25,127 bases of DNA, taken from CAWDPQ01 sp049642465 (GTDB lineage: Bacteria; Acidobacteriota; Vicinamibacteria; Vicinamibacterales; 2-12-FULL-66-21). A program made the translations under genes and the position numbers. Each line of letters begins with the position of its first letter. Positions within the stretch are counted from its first letter, which is position 1. The notes beneath the pieces were generated by a model that was given only the letters and a program-made list of their open reading frames with translations, was not told where the DNA came from and did not search any database. This document shows, in pieces, positions 15,469-22,679 of this stretch. The stretch lies in contig JBAROV010000221.1 in assembly GCA_049642465.1 (NCBI GenBank), positions 1 through 25,127 of the forward strand, written 5' to 3'.

Positions 15469-16056
15469 TTAAGTGCGACGACGTCTGATCGCGACGTACC
15501 CGAGACCGGTCCCGAGCAGAATCAAGCTCGCCGGCTCAGGAACCCCGGTTGCTTGCCCCCAGATCGCGACATTCGAGATCGCTCCCTGTTGCGGCCAGAA
15601 GGCTGTCAACTGAATCGTATCGGTTCCGTTCCAGGAAGAGATGTCGAAGAAGTACTGCGCCGGTGTCTGTTTGCCATCCTTGACAACGAGGTAGCACGCC
15701 GAGCAATCCATGTAGCTACCACCAAGATAGAGGATCGTCGCGTCCTGCGGATCCAGCGCCGTATTGCTGAAAGTCGTGTCATAAGACGGACCAAACGTAC
15801 CGGAGTCGCTGCCGCCGACTTCCGCCTTGTACAGCAGCGAAAGCGGGCCGGTGGCGCCAAAACAATCGTCGACGATATCGAGGACCCCTGCCGCGTCAAG
15901 GTTGGAGTTGATGGTCGTGGTACAGGAGGTGTTTTCGGGCTTGAGTTCGATGACTGCGGCTTCCGCAGGTGCTCCTGCGAACACCGACAGAAGTGCCGCT
16001 CCACAAAGAACCGCACCTCGTTTGACTACCTGTGCCGCCATCCGTCGAACCGTCAT
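15469..16056 (-). CDS. PEP-CTERM sorting domain protein (195 aa)
   Basis: This secreted exosortase substrate starts at ATG 16056, with GGAAGG nine bases upstream. A TTG at 16065 is in frame but abuts that SD, so it is less likely. The signal peptide runs to about APAEAA (29-34). The mature domain has four cysteines (C45, C65, C118, C121), including CSAC, and ends with QLTAFWPQQGAISNVAIWGQ. The tail is VPEPA (172-176), a hydrophobic LILLGTGLGYVAI and RRRRT. Proteins of this make-up are frequent among environmental PEP-CTERM substrates, but no biochemical role is known. It has the best sigma-54-like promoter in the window upstream. Confidence 0.87.
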   Translation of the reverse strand: MTVRRMAAQVVKRGAVLCGAALLSVFAGAPAEAAVIELKPENTSCTTTINSNLDAAGVLDIVDDCFGATGPLSLLYKAEVGGSDSGTFGPSYDTTFSNTALDPQDATILYLGGSYMDCSACYLVVKDGKQTPAQYFFDISSWNGTDTIQLTAFWPQQGAISNVAIWGQATGVPEPASLILLGTGLGYVAIRRRRT

Positions 16057-16134
16057 CCGCAGCAACCTTCCGCGACCCGCATTGAGCTGGGTTCCGAGCT
16101 ATAGATCACGACAATCGTGTCCGACCTGTCTGTT

Positions 16135-16150
16135 AGCAATCACCGAACCA
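16135..16150 (-). promoter_or_regulatory. Probable sigma-54 (-24/-12) promoter for the 195-aa PEP-CTERM gene
   Basis: On the minus strand the sequence is TGGTTCG-GTGA-TTGCT. It agrees with TGGCACG-N4-TTGCW at 10 of 12 positions, with exact GG-N10-GC spacing and an intact TTGCT. The -12 element lies about 80 nt before the ATG, leaving a leader of roughly 65 nt. The leader contains a small perfect hairpin, CACGA-CAA-TCGTG, at about 16108-16120. Confidence 0.55.
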
Positions 16151-16264
16151 TGGCCGAGGTCGAGGAAACTGCGCAATTTGCCAATGATTTCAACAATCCT
16201 CGAAAACCGCAAAATTGAAGTCATTCCGCGGTCAGACTTTCGTCCGCCCGATAGAATTCTTCGC

Positions 16265-16531
16265 CTAAGACCGGCTCTGCCCGTTCGGCCGCGATACCAG
16301 CGACGGGACCGTCGCCGCAAAGCCAACGCCAGCCGCCTCGAAGGCCGCAGCCTTCCCGCGTTCTTCCGGCCCCGCGTTGGTGTGTTGAAACACCTGTGAT
16401 CCGGTCGTCTCAATCCGAATCGTGTACGCGATCGGGAGCTGGTCGAGAACGGCGCCAATGGCTTTCAAAAGGCCCGGAGCAAAAAAGTTCTCGTCCTCGG
16501 CGGTGAGCGACGAAACAAAACGAATTTCCAT
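16265..16531 (-). CDS. Small hypothetical protein (88 aa)
   Basis: This short frame starts MEIRFVSSLTAEDENFFAPG at ATG 16531 and contains AIGAVLDQLPIAYTIRIETT, which alternates like a helix and a strand of a small soluble domain. GAGG and AAGGA precede the start. Codon use looks coding for about the first 60 residues, while the tail is less regular. No signal peptide, membrane segment or catalytic motif is visible. It lies between the PEP-CTERM island and a divergent diguanylate cyclase gene. I do not recognise the family. Confidence 0.5.
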   Translation of the reverse strand: MEIRFVSSLTAEDENFFAPGLLKAIGAVLDQLPIAYTIRIETTGSQVFQHTNAGPEERGKAAAFEAAGVGFAATVPSLVSRPNGQSRS

Positions 16532-16871
16532 GAGTCCTTGACCTCGTTGAAAGCGAGCCGGCGCACACGATTTTGCAATTGGCATTCCCCGGATGCCCAA
16601 ACGACCGATTCACTCCTTTGCTCCAAAAAAACACGAGCTGTTCGGATTCTGCTGCCTTCAAATCCGCCGCGACCGCGACTTTGGTCGGCCGCGCTAATCC
16701 TATCGGAGACTAACCGTGCAGAACTTATCCGCTAAACCCCAGCTGTAAACGGTTTCCTTCGTGTTGCGACTCCTGCCTCACGCTGACCCCGTGGCATATG
16801 CCGTGCTTCGATCTGCACGATGCTCGTACTGCGAACGCGCATTCAACTCGCGGCCAAAATTACAAGTTTGA
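16532..16871. other. 340-bp divergent intergenic region
   Basis: No gene was seen here. Near 16579-16600 there is an imperfect dyad, TTGGCAT...ATGCCCAA, just upstream of the 88-aa gene. A poly-A stretch occurs near 16626-16632. No convincing -35/-10 pair was found for the diguanylate cyclase, whose ATG also lacks an SD. Confidence 0.4.
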
Positions 16872-18251
16872 ATGGCTAACGGCTCCGACGCCGAAGCGCC
16901 GGCGCCGGAAGACCGCGCAGGCGATGTGCAGTTGCTGCTGCGTTCGCTCGCGGCATCGCTGCAGACGCCGCTCGCGTTGCTCTCGCGCGACGAGCAGGCG
17001 TGGCGGTTCGAGGCAGAGGCGTTTCCGGCGGAGCTGGACGAGCCGATTGAGCGACCGTTCGCGACGATGAAAGCGGCGCCGACCGAGGCGCTCGCCTCGC
17101 CGGACCGCGGCATCGCCATGACGGGGCTCGTCATCGGCCGCGCGAGCGGACGAGAATGGGTGCTGCTCGTCCCCGGGCATGCCGCCAACTGGCGCGGCAC
17201 CAGCGACATTGATGCGACCGTCCACGAAGCGCGACGGAGCCTGAGACGCGTGCTGGGGGCACACGACGATCGAGATCCGAGTCACCTCGGGCGACGCATC
17301 TACGCGTTCTCGCGCCGGCTCGGTCGCGAAACCGACAGCTCCCGCATCCACTCGCTGATCCTCCGCACGATTGCCCGTCACGTTCGGGCGCGGATTGGCG
17401 CGCTCGCGATTTACCAGGACGACGACCAGGCGCTCGCGATTACGGCGACGTACGGCTATCCGTCGGTGCTCGTCGAGCACCTGCGCATCCCGCCCGGAGA
17501 AGGGATTCTCGGACGCGCGTACGCGTCGGGCAGAGCCGATCTGGGGCAGGCAGAGACCAAGCGTCGCCTGCGCTACAGCACGACTTCGTACTTGCAGATA
17601 CCCTTGGCTGGTCCACTGCGTCCCGCAGGCGTGATCGCCCTGACCGACCGCGAGGACGGACAGCCCTTCGACGCGCGCGATCTCGCGGAAGCACGCATCC
17701 TTGCCGCGCCTGCGTCTCTCGCGCTGGCGCGTGAAGACGTGCAACAGAGCTTCAACGAGCTGCAGCGCATGGCCGCCATCGACTCGGTCACCGGCCTCTT
17801 CAATCGGCGACACTTTGAGGCACGCCTCCACGGCGAAGTCCAGCGCGTCCATCGTCAGCAGCAGCCGCTTTCGCTCCTGATGGTGGACATCGACGATTTC
17901 AAACGGATTAACGACACATTCGGCCACATCGAAGGGGACCGAACCCTGCGGACGGTTGCTGAACTTCTCCGCGGCGGCGTGCGAATCTTTGACGTGTGTG
18001 CGCGCTACGGAGGGGAGGAATTCGCCATTCTTATGCCAGGCGCCCCACTTGAAACAGCCGCGCAAGTTGCCGAGCGTATCCGTCGCCGTGTGCATCACCG
18101 GTTCCGTCACGATCCGGTCGGTGTCACGATCAGCATTGGCGTGGCGACGCTTGCGTCCGGGGAAAGCGGGGAGGAGCTGGTGGGGGAGGCGGATCGACGA
18201 CTGGGACTGGCGAAACGTGCGGGGAAGAACGCGGTCGAGGCGCATCGCTGA
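16872..18251 (+). CDS. GAF-GGDEF diguanylate cyclase
   Basis: This 459-residue cytoplasmic enzyme is predicted to make cyclic di-GMP from two GTP. A GAF-like sensor region spans about 140-290. The GGDEF domain spans about 296-456, with DSVTGLFNRRHFE at its start, MVDIDDFKRIND (337-348) for metal and nucleotide binding, and an intact active loop, RYGGEEF, with GGEEF at 380-384. The inhibitory I-site RxxD is present as RIFD (371-374), so product feedback is expected. The N-terminal 130 residues are Ala/Glu-rich and not assigned. In a neighbourhood of exopolysaccharide and surface proteins, c-di-GMP control of those outputs is plausible but not shown. A long minus-strand frame across this gene is a composition artefact. 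Confidence 0.92.
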   Translation: MANGSDAEAPAPEDRAGDVQLLLRSLAASLQTPLALLSRDEQAWRFEAEAFPAELDEPIERPFATMKAAPTEALASPDRGIAMTGLVIGRASGREWVLLVPGHAANWRGTSDIDATVHEARRSLRRVLGAHDDRDPSHLGRRIYAFSRRLGRETDSSRIHSLILRTIARHVRARIGALAIYQDDDQALAITATYGYPSVLVEHLRIPPGEGILGRAYASGRADLGQAETKRRLRYSTTSYLQIPLAGPLRPAGVIALTDREDGQPFDARDLAEARILAAPASLALAREDVQQSFNELQRMAAIDSVTGLFNRRHFEARLHGEVQRVHRQQQPLSLLMVDIDDFKRINDTFGHIEGDRTLRTVAELLRGGVRIFDVCARYGGEEFAILMPGAPLETAAQVAERIRRRVHHRFRHDPVGVTISIGVATLASGESGEELVGEADRRLGLAKRAGKNAVEAHR

Positions 18252-18257
18252 GGAAGG

Positions 18258-18394
18258 GGTTCAGAACGGGTTCAGAAAGCGCCCGCGGCCGCAGCGAGCG
18301 GGGGTGGGGCCCCGCGAGCAGAAGAAAAGGTTCAGGCAGGGTTCAGAGAGGGTTCAAAGGTTCAGAGAAGGTTCAAGGGTTCAGAGCAGGTTCG
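18258..18394. repeat. GGTTCA short-period repeat tract
   Basis: GGTTCA starts at 18258, 18269, 18329, 18340, 18351, 18359, 18370 and 18378, with a GGTTCG variant at 18389. Apart from one 60-bp interruption, the steps are 11, 11, 11, 8, 11, 8 and 11 bp. The unit is roughly GGTTCAGA plus 0-3 bases. The tract fills the gap between the convergent diguanylate cyclase and yvcK genes. It encodes no gene and is not CRISPR-like. Confidence 0.85.
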
Positions 18395-18397
18395 GCG

Positions 18398-19480
18398 CTA
18401 ATGTGCTGGTCTCCCGGCGGCGACGAGCGCCCTGATCGTCTGCGCGAGCGGTCGGGCGGCGTGGCGGATCTTTTTCCCGTCGCACTCGCACGCCAGATCG
18501 CATTCAATCACGCGTGCGCGGCCGGCCCACTTCAGCGGCCGATCGACGACCACCGGTCTCGAACCCTGCAGCGCGTAGCGGCCAGCGATCGAACTGGGAA
18601 TCGGACGCCGATTCACGACGATGTAGTCGAATAAGTCGTGGCGAGCGTGAACGCGGATTGCGTGCAGGTGATCGTCGAGTGAGTACCCGTCGGTTTCCCC
18701 GGGCTCCGTCATCAGGTTCGCAACGTAAATTCGTACGGCATCCACACCAGAAATCGTCGCCGCGACGCCTTCAACGAGCAGATTCGGCAACACGCTCGTA
18801 TACAGGCTTCCGGGCCCAATAATTATTCCGTCGGCATTGATCAGAGCGCGAAGGACTTCCGGCAGCGGCTTCGGGCTGGGCGTCAGCGCGAGCCGCTTGA
18901 TGCGCGAACCGGTTCCGACGATCTCGGTTTCTCCCTCGACGATAGTGCCGCACTCCAGTTCGGCTCTTAGCCGGACGTTCTCGCCCGTCGTTGGTAACAC
19001 CCGACCGCGCAGTCCCATCATCGTGCCGAGTTGCTCAACTGCTGCGGGGAAGTTCCCCGTAATCTGCGCGAGCGCGGTCAGCATCAGATTCCCAACCGCG
19101 TGACCTTCCAGCCCATCACCGTCCTCGAACCGGTGTTGCAGCAGCTGCTTGAACGGGGAATCGGGTGGCGCGATCGCGGCAAGGCAATTACGCACGTCGC
19201 CGGGAGGAAGCACGCCGAACTCGCGCCGAAGCCACCCGGAACTGCCGCCGTCATCGGTGACCGTGACAACCGCGGAGATGTGATCGGATCGCATATCGCC
19301 CTCCGCATCGGCTTCGGCTCGAAGGCCTTCCAACACGGCGGGAAGACCCGTCCCGCCACCGACGGCGACGATACGCGGCATATCCGCGGGGACCGCCGTG
19401 AGGTGACGGGGTCGGGAGGCGACAGCCGAGCGGCTTTGGCTGGTCGCAAGCGCTGAGGCTGTTCGCATGTCGATGAGCAT
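18398..19480 (-). CDS. yvcK: YvcK/CofD-like family protein (gluconeogenesis factor)
   Basis: This 360-residue protein belongs to the YvcK/UPF0052 branch of the CofD family. In Bacillus, YvcK binds UDP-sugars and is needed for growth on gluconeogenic carbon and for cell-wall balance. The phosphate-binding loop is VAVGGGTGLPAVLEGL near residue 40. VVTVTDDGGSSGWLRREFG, PPGDVRNCLAAIA, GHAVGNLMLTAL and GPGSLYTSVLPNLL are the conserved blocks in the expected order. The start is uncertain: ATG 19480, 19468 or 19381, the last directly before the glycine loop. It is transcribed divergently from the sigma-54 activator gene. The family call is secure; the role in this organism is inferred. Confidence 0.88.
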   Translation of the reverse strand: MLIDMRTASALATSQSRSAVASRPRHLTAVPADMPRIVAVGGGTGLPAVLEGLRAEADAEGDMRSDHISAVVTVTDDGGSSGWLRREFGVLPPGDVRNCLAAIAPPDSPFKQLLQHRFEDGDGLEGHAVGNLMLTALAQITGNFPAAVEQLGTMMGLRGRVLPTTGENVRLRAELECGTIVEGETEIVGTGSRIKRLALTPSPKPLPEVLRALINADGIIIGPGSLYTSVLPNLLVEGVAATISGVDAVRIYVANLMTEPGETDGYSLDDHLHAIRVHARHDLFDYIVVNRRPIPSSIAGRYALQGSRPVVVDRPLKWAGRARVIECDLACECDGKKIRHAARPLAQTIRALVAAGRPAH

Positions 19481-19517
19481 TCCGCAACGGGTATGCCACG
19501 CGGAAAAGTGCAAATCC

Positions 19518-19526
19518 TGTGGATAA
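19518..19526 (-). promoter_or_regulatory. Single perfect DnaA-box-like site
   Basis: The minus strand reads TTATCCACA, identical to the high-affinity DnaA box, in the leader region of yvcK. It is isolated. Chance alone gives about 0.2 such sites in a window of this size, so a role is unproven. Confidence 0.25.
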
Positions 19527-19546
19527 AGTGCGGATTCAACTCGCCG

Positions 19547-19576
19547 CGGAGACGGTAGTCTCCGAGGCAGTGCCTC
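19547..19576. promoter_or_regulatory. Two back-to-back hairpins in the yvcK/sigma-54-activator intergenic region
   Basis: CGGAGAC-GGTA-GTCTCCG (19547-19564) is a perfect 7-bp stem. GAGGCA-G-TGCCTC (19564-19576) is a perfect 6-bp dyad that shares its first base. They sit about 70 nt upstream of the yvcK ATG at 19480 and about 100 bp upstream of the activator promoter. They may be a structured leader of yvcK or a repressor/activator operator. Confidence 0.5.
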
Positions 19577-19658
19577 AAAGTCTGCCTTTTGACATGGTGT
19601 GAAACGTGGCAAATTCTGCACAGAAGTTCAATTCCTGCACATTTTGTCGGCCGTTAGC

Positions 19659-19688
19659 TTGACATTGTTCTGAAAAGGACCGCATAAT
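19659..19688 (+). promoter_or_regulatory. Sigma-70-type promoter for the sigma-54 activator gene
   Basis: A perfect -35 TTGACA (19659-19664) is followed after 18 bp by the -10 CATAAT (19683-19688). Transcription would start near 19695, leaving a leader of about 27 nt with GAGG before the ATG at 19722. Confidence 0.65.
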
Positions 19689-19721
19689 CCGGATTTCCCA
19701 GACACTGAGGCGATCGCGTTC

Positions 19722-20897
19722 ATGCAGCCAGCTAAGCTCGTTGGGGCAAGTGCCGCAATTCAAGCGCTACAAGAGGAAATCCACTATGCGTCGCGATGCG
19801 ACGCGAAAGTTCTGATAACAGGCGAGAGCGGAGCCGGAAAAGAGATCGTCGCCCGCCTCATCCACGACGCAAGTCTTCGTCGTCGGTCGCCCCTGGTGAC
19901 CGTTAACTGCGCCGCCCTCACCGAAACGCTTCTCGAGACAGAGTTATTCGGACACGTCCGCGGCAGCTTCACGGGCGCGTATCGAGATCGCGTCGGCGTA
20001 TTCGAGCAGGCTCACCGCGGAACGGTCTTCATGGACGAAGTGGGTGAGACGACGCCGAGGATGCAGGGGCTGTTGCTGCGCTTTTTGGAAACCGGCGAGA
20101 TTCAGCGCGTCGGTTCGGACCAGGTTCAGAATCGCGTGGATGTGCGGGTTATTGCAGCAACCAACCGTAATCTGATCGAGAACGTCGCTGCCAAGACCTT
20201 CCGCGAAGATCTTTACTACCGACTCAACGTCATTCACCTCCGCGTGGCACCGCTGCGGGAGCGGAAGGAAGACGTTCCGCTCCTGCTCAACCACTTCATG
20301 GAAACGTTTTCGCGGCAGTACGGCGTCGAGATGCCTCGCATTTCGGCCGCGGCCCTGGAAACGCTCGTCGAGCATCCGTGGCCGGGGAACGTTCGCGAGT
20401 TGAAGAACGTGGTCGAACGGATTGTGATCCGGCACCAGAGCGGGGAGGTCGACCGCGCAGATCTGCCGCTCGAAGTCTTGCGGTCGGTTCCGGCGGCGAC
20501 GGCGGTGTCGGTTCCGACGCCGAAGGTTTCGCGCGCCGTTTCAGAGGCGCTTTTCGATCAGATGGTTTCCGGGCGGCAGTCTTTCTGGTCCGTCGTTTAC
20601 GCGCCCTTTATCTCGCGAGATCTGACGCGCGACGATCTGCGCGCGATCATCAGAAAAGGGCTCGAGCAGACCTCGGGCAATTACCGCGTGCTCGTCGAAC
20701 TCTTCAACATGCCGCAGGACGACTACAAGCGCTTCCTCGGCTTCTTACGCAAGTATCAGTGCCACGTGCCGTTCCAGGAATTTCGGTCAGCCGCGGTCAG
20801 CCGTGGAGGGCCGAGAGGCGGCGGGGATCGGACGACGGAAGAGCGCTCGCCCGACAGGATAGCTGCTTCAATCTACAGCCCACTTCCGGGCTCCTAA
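19722..20897 (+). CDS. Sigma-54-interacting transcriptional activator without sensor domain
   Basis: The 391-residue protein begins directly with the AAA+ domain that remodels sigma-54 RNA polymerase. Walker A is GESGAGKE (34-41). The sigma-54 contact loop is GSFTGA (81-86), a Ser variant of GAFTGA. Walker B is VFMDEVGE (102-109). REDLYYRLNV (161-170) carries the arginine fingers, and WPGNVREL (220-227) ends the domain. There is no receiver, GAF or PAS domain, so control would be through expression or a partner. The C-terminal segment LEQTSGNYRVLVELFNMPQ (314-332) resembles a degenerate Fis-type helix-turn-helix, followed by about 35 low-complexity residues. It is a candidate activator for the -24/-12 promoters of the PEP-CTERM genes; the link is proximity only. 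Confidence 0.9.
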   Translation: MQPAKLVGASAAIQALQEEIHYASRCDAKVLITGESGAGKEIVARLIHDASLRRRSPLVTVNCAALTETLLETELFGHVRGSFTGAYRDRVGVFEQAHRGTVFMDEVGETTPRMQGLLLRFLETGEIQRVGSDQVQNRVDVRVIAATNRNLIENVAAKTFREDLYYRLNVIHLRVAPLRERKEDVPLLLNHFMETFSRQYGVEMPRISAAALETLVEHPWPGNVRELKNVVERIVIRHQSGEVDRADLPLEVLRSVPAATAVSVPTPKVSRAVSEALFDQMVSGRQSFWSVVYAPFISRDLTRDDLRAIIRKGLEQTSGNYRVLVELFNMPQDDYKRFLGFLRKYQCHVPFQEFRSAAVSRGGPRGGGDRTTEERSPDRIAASIYSPLPGS

Positions 20898-20927
20898 CGC
20901 TGACCGCTGAACGGGCTGACGGCCTTT

Positions 20928-21018
20928 GACGAAGGACACGAAGGGACGAAGGACACGAAGCTTATAGGGTCTTAAAGAATTTGCTTCGTGGTCTTCGTAT
21001 CTTCGTGGGCTTCGTGAC
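20928..21018. repeat. Long imperfect inverted repeat with CGAAG/CTTCG periodicity
   Basis: The left arm has GACGAAGGACACGAAG twice (20928-20943 and 20945-20960), giving CGAAG at 9-8-9 bp steps. The right arm has CTTCG at 20984, 20993, 21001 and 21010, again 9-8-9 bp apart. The arms of about 34 nt pair with roughly six mismatches around a 22-nt loop. It lies between convergent genes (the sigma-54 activator and the response regulator) and could end transcription both ways or be a dispersed palindromic element. The remainder of the 20898-21071 gap is unremarkable. Confidence 0.8.
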
Positions 21019-21071
21019 TGCCGAAGGCAGAACGTGGCCACGTCCACAGACTGGCCCAGGCTTGCGGATAG

Positions 21072-21494
21072 CTATGGCGTCCCCGACGGCTGCAGCAATT
21101 GAATCAAATAGCTGCTCGGCACGGGCTTGACCAGGTACGTCGCGCCAATGCGCTCGGCATCCGCACGCAGAACCGGATCATCGAATCCTGAAAAGACAAT
21201 TACCTGAATATTGGGCTGAATATCGCGCGCCATGACGGCGAGCTGCAGACCGTTGAACGCTCCCAGGCGAACGTCGGTAATCAGCGCATCGAGATGCTGA
21301 TCGCGGACGACGCGACGCGCCTCTTCGAAGGTGCCGCAGGCGATGGCGTGCTCTCCGGCCTCGCGAAAGGCGCGCTCCAACGCATCGAGCAACACAATAT
21401 CGTCGTCCACGATGAGGACGCTTCGTGCACGAGGACGAGGCGACGGATTCGACTGGCTCATGTCAGTGGTCACGTCGTGAATGCGCTGAGTCAT
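21072..21494 (-). CDS. Single-domain response regulator (receiver only)
   Basis: The 140-residue protein is a stand-alone CheY-like receiver. The acidic pocket is DDD (30-32), the phospho-acceptor is D74 in LITDVRLG, the switch residue is S102 in VIVFSG, and the conserved lysine is K123 in YLVKPV. There is no output domain, so it must signal by protein contact, for example with a kinase, a cyclase or the nearby AAA+ activator that lacks its own receiver. An in-frame ATG at 21461 would trim 11 poorly conserved residues. Neither start has a clear SD. It diverges from the deacetylase-family gene with a 76-nt gap. Confidence 0.88.
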   Translation of the reverse strand: MTQRIHDVTTDMSQSNPSPRPRARSVLIVDDDIVLLDALERAFREAGEHAIACGTFEEARRVVRDQHLDALITDVRLGAFNGLQLAVMARDIQPNIQVIVFSGFDDPVLRADAERIGATYLVKPVPSSYLIQLLQPSGTP

Positions 21495-21570
21495 AAAAGA
21501 GGCGTTTTCCTAGCAGAACCGGCCAACTCGGCGCGCCACCCGCAGGCTCGCGGTATGTTACACCACGGTT

Positions 21571-22614
21571 GTGCCAGTGCTACTAATTTCATCTCCGCGT
21601 TTTCAGGATCACATTCCACCGCCCGGTCATCCGGAACGGCCCGAACGGGCACACGTGTTCGATGCTGTCGCCACACACTGGTTGCAAAAGGGCGGCCGAG
21701 TCGCTCAGCCGCGCTCAGCCACGCAGCAGGAGCTGGAACGGGCGCACACCCGGGAGCACATTGCGACGATTCAGCGGACGGCGGGTCGGGCAGTTGTACT
21801 CGACCCCGACACTTTTACCTCAACTGACTCGGAAACGGTCGCGCTGCTGGCGGCCGGCGCGGCTGTTCAGGCGGTCGAGGAGGCGCGGTCCAGCGGCGAT
21901 CCGGTGTTCGCGCTCGTGCGGCCGCCGGGTCACCACGCAGAACGCAACCGCGCGATGGGCTTTTGTCTCTATAACAACGTCGCTGTTGCGGCGGCGGCTG
22001 CCCGCGCGTCGGGTGTCAAGCGCGTGGCGATCATCGATATCGATGTCCATCACGGGAATGGAACGCAGCACATCTTCTACGACGACCCCACCGTCCTTTA
22101 CATATCCGCGCACCAGTCTCCTTTCTACCCGGGGACCGGGACAGCAACAGAGACAGGCAGTGGTCAGGGAATTGGCTTTACGGTAAACGTTCCGCTCGAA
22201 GCGGGGGCGACTGACGCCGACTACGCGCTGGTCCACCGGGCCATCGTCATCCCTGTCCTCGAACAATTCGAGCCGCAGCTCACGATCGTGTCAGCCGGTT
22301 ACGACGCGCACGAGCGGGATCCGCTCGCCTCGATGCGGATGACGACGGAGGGATACGCGGACGTCATGCGTGGGCTCGCCGCTCTCGCCGCACGGCATTC
22401 GAGCGCGTTCGTCGCGGTGACCGAAGGAGGGTACGAGTTGACGGCGCTCGCCGCGTGTCTGCAAGCGTCGATTGCGGCAGTGGATGAAATCTATGGGGCG
22501 GGAAACTTCCGCCTCGAGGCGGAAGCCGCAAGAGCCGCGAGAGGGACGGGGCGCGCGGAACGCGCGATCGAGGCCGTGCGAGCGGCCCAGAAGCCCTTCT
22601 GGCGTGGGCTATAA
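21571..22614 (+). CDS. Histone deacetylase/AcuC/AphA-family amidohydrolase
   Basis: This 347-residue zinc amidohydrolase of the arginase-deacetylase fold removes acetyl groups from lysine or polyamine-like substrates. HPERPER (20-26) opens the domain. RPPGHHAE has the catalytic pair H121 and H122. The zinc ligands are D158 and H160 in DIDVHHGNGT and D245 in SAGYDAH. Y288 in EGGY is the transition-state tyrosine. All catalytic residues are present. The start is the GTG at 21571, close to the conserved N-terminus; GTG 21577 is possible. The stop codon overlaps a TATAAT that probably serves leuS. The true substrate is unknown, since bacterial members act on acetyl-CoA synthetase, acetylpolyamines and other targets. 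Confidence 0.92.
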   Translation: MPVLLISSPRFQDHIPPPGHPERPERAHVFDAVATHWLQKGGRVAQPRSATQQELERAHTREHIATIQRTAGRAVVLDPDTFTSTDSETVALLAAGAAVQAVEEARSSGDPVFALVRPPGHHAERNRAMGFCLYNNVAVAAAAARASGVKRVAIIDIDVHHGNGTQHIFYDDPTVLYISAHQSPFYPGTGTATETGSGQGIGFTVNVPLEAGATDADYALVHRAIVIPVLEQFEPQLTIVSAGYDAHERDPLASMRMTTEGYADVMRGLAALAARHSSAFVAVTEGGYELTALAACLQASIAAVDEIYGAGNFRLEAEAARAARGTGRAERAIEAVRAAQKPFWRGL

Positions 22615-22615
22615 T
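22610..22615 (+). promoter_or_regulatory. Candidate -10 element for leuS
   Basis: A perfect TATAAT overlaps the stop codon of the deacetylase-family gene, 65 bp before the leuS GTG. No recognisable -35 lies 16-18 bp upstream. It would give a leader of about 58 nt containing the pyrimidine repeat. Confidence 0.35.
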
Positions 22616-22640
22616 TGGGGAGTTGCCGTTTCTCTCTTGA

Positions 22641-22675
22641 CCCTTTTCCCTTTTACCTTTTCCCTTTTCTCTTTG
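22641..22675. repeat. 7-bp tandem repeat (CCCTTTT) upstream of leuS
   Basis: Five consecutive 7-mers follow each other without gaps: CCCTTTT, CCCTTTT, ACCTTTT, CCCTTTT and CTCTTTG. The tract ends 4 nt before the GTG start of leuS and takes the place where a Shine-Dalgarno site would be. Confidence 0.85.
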
Positions 22676-22679
22676 AGTC

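Noticed and set aside
16860..18245. A 461-codon open frame on the minus strand opposite the GGDEF gene
   Set aside because: The Arg-rich composition with no domain is typical of antisense frames in GC-rich coding DNA; the plus strand carries an intact diguanylate cyclase.
18258..18394. CRISPR array
   Set aside because: The units are only 6-8 bp with 8-11 bp steps; there are no 23-40 bp repeats with spacers and no cas genes.
19518..19526. Replication origin at the perfect DnaA box
   Set aside because: There is a single box only, with no cluster, AT-rich unwinding region, dnaA or dnaN nearby.
21571..22614. Histone-deacetylase family gene as a eukaryote-derived transfer
   Set aside because: This amidohydrolase family is widespread in bacteria (AcuC, acetylpolyamine hydrolases), and nothing in the base composition stands out.
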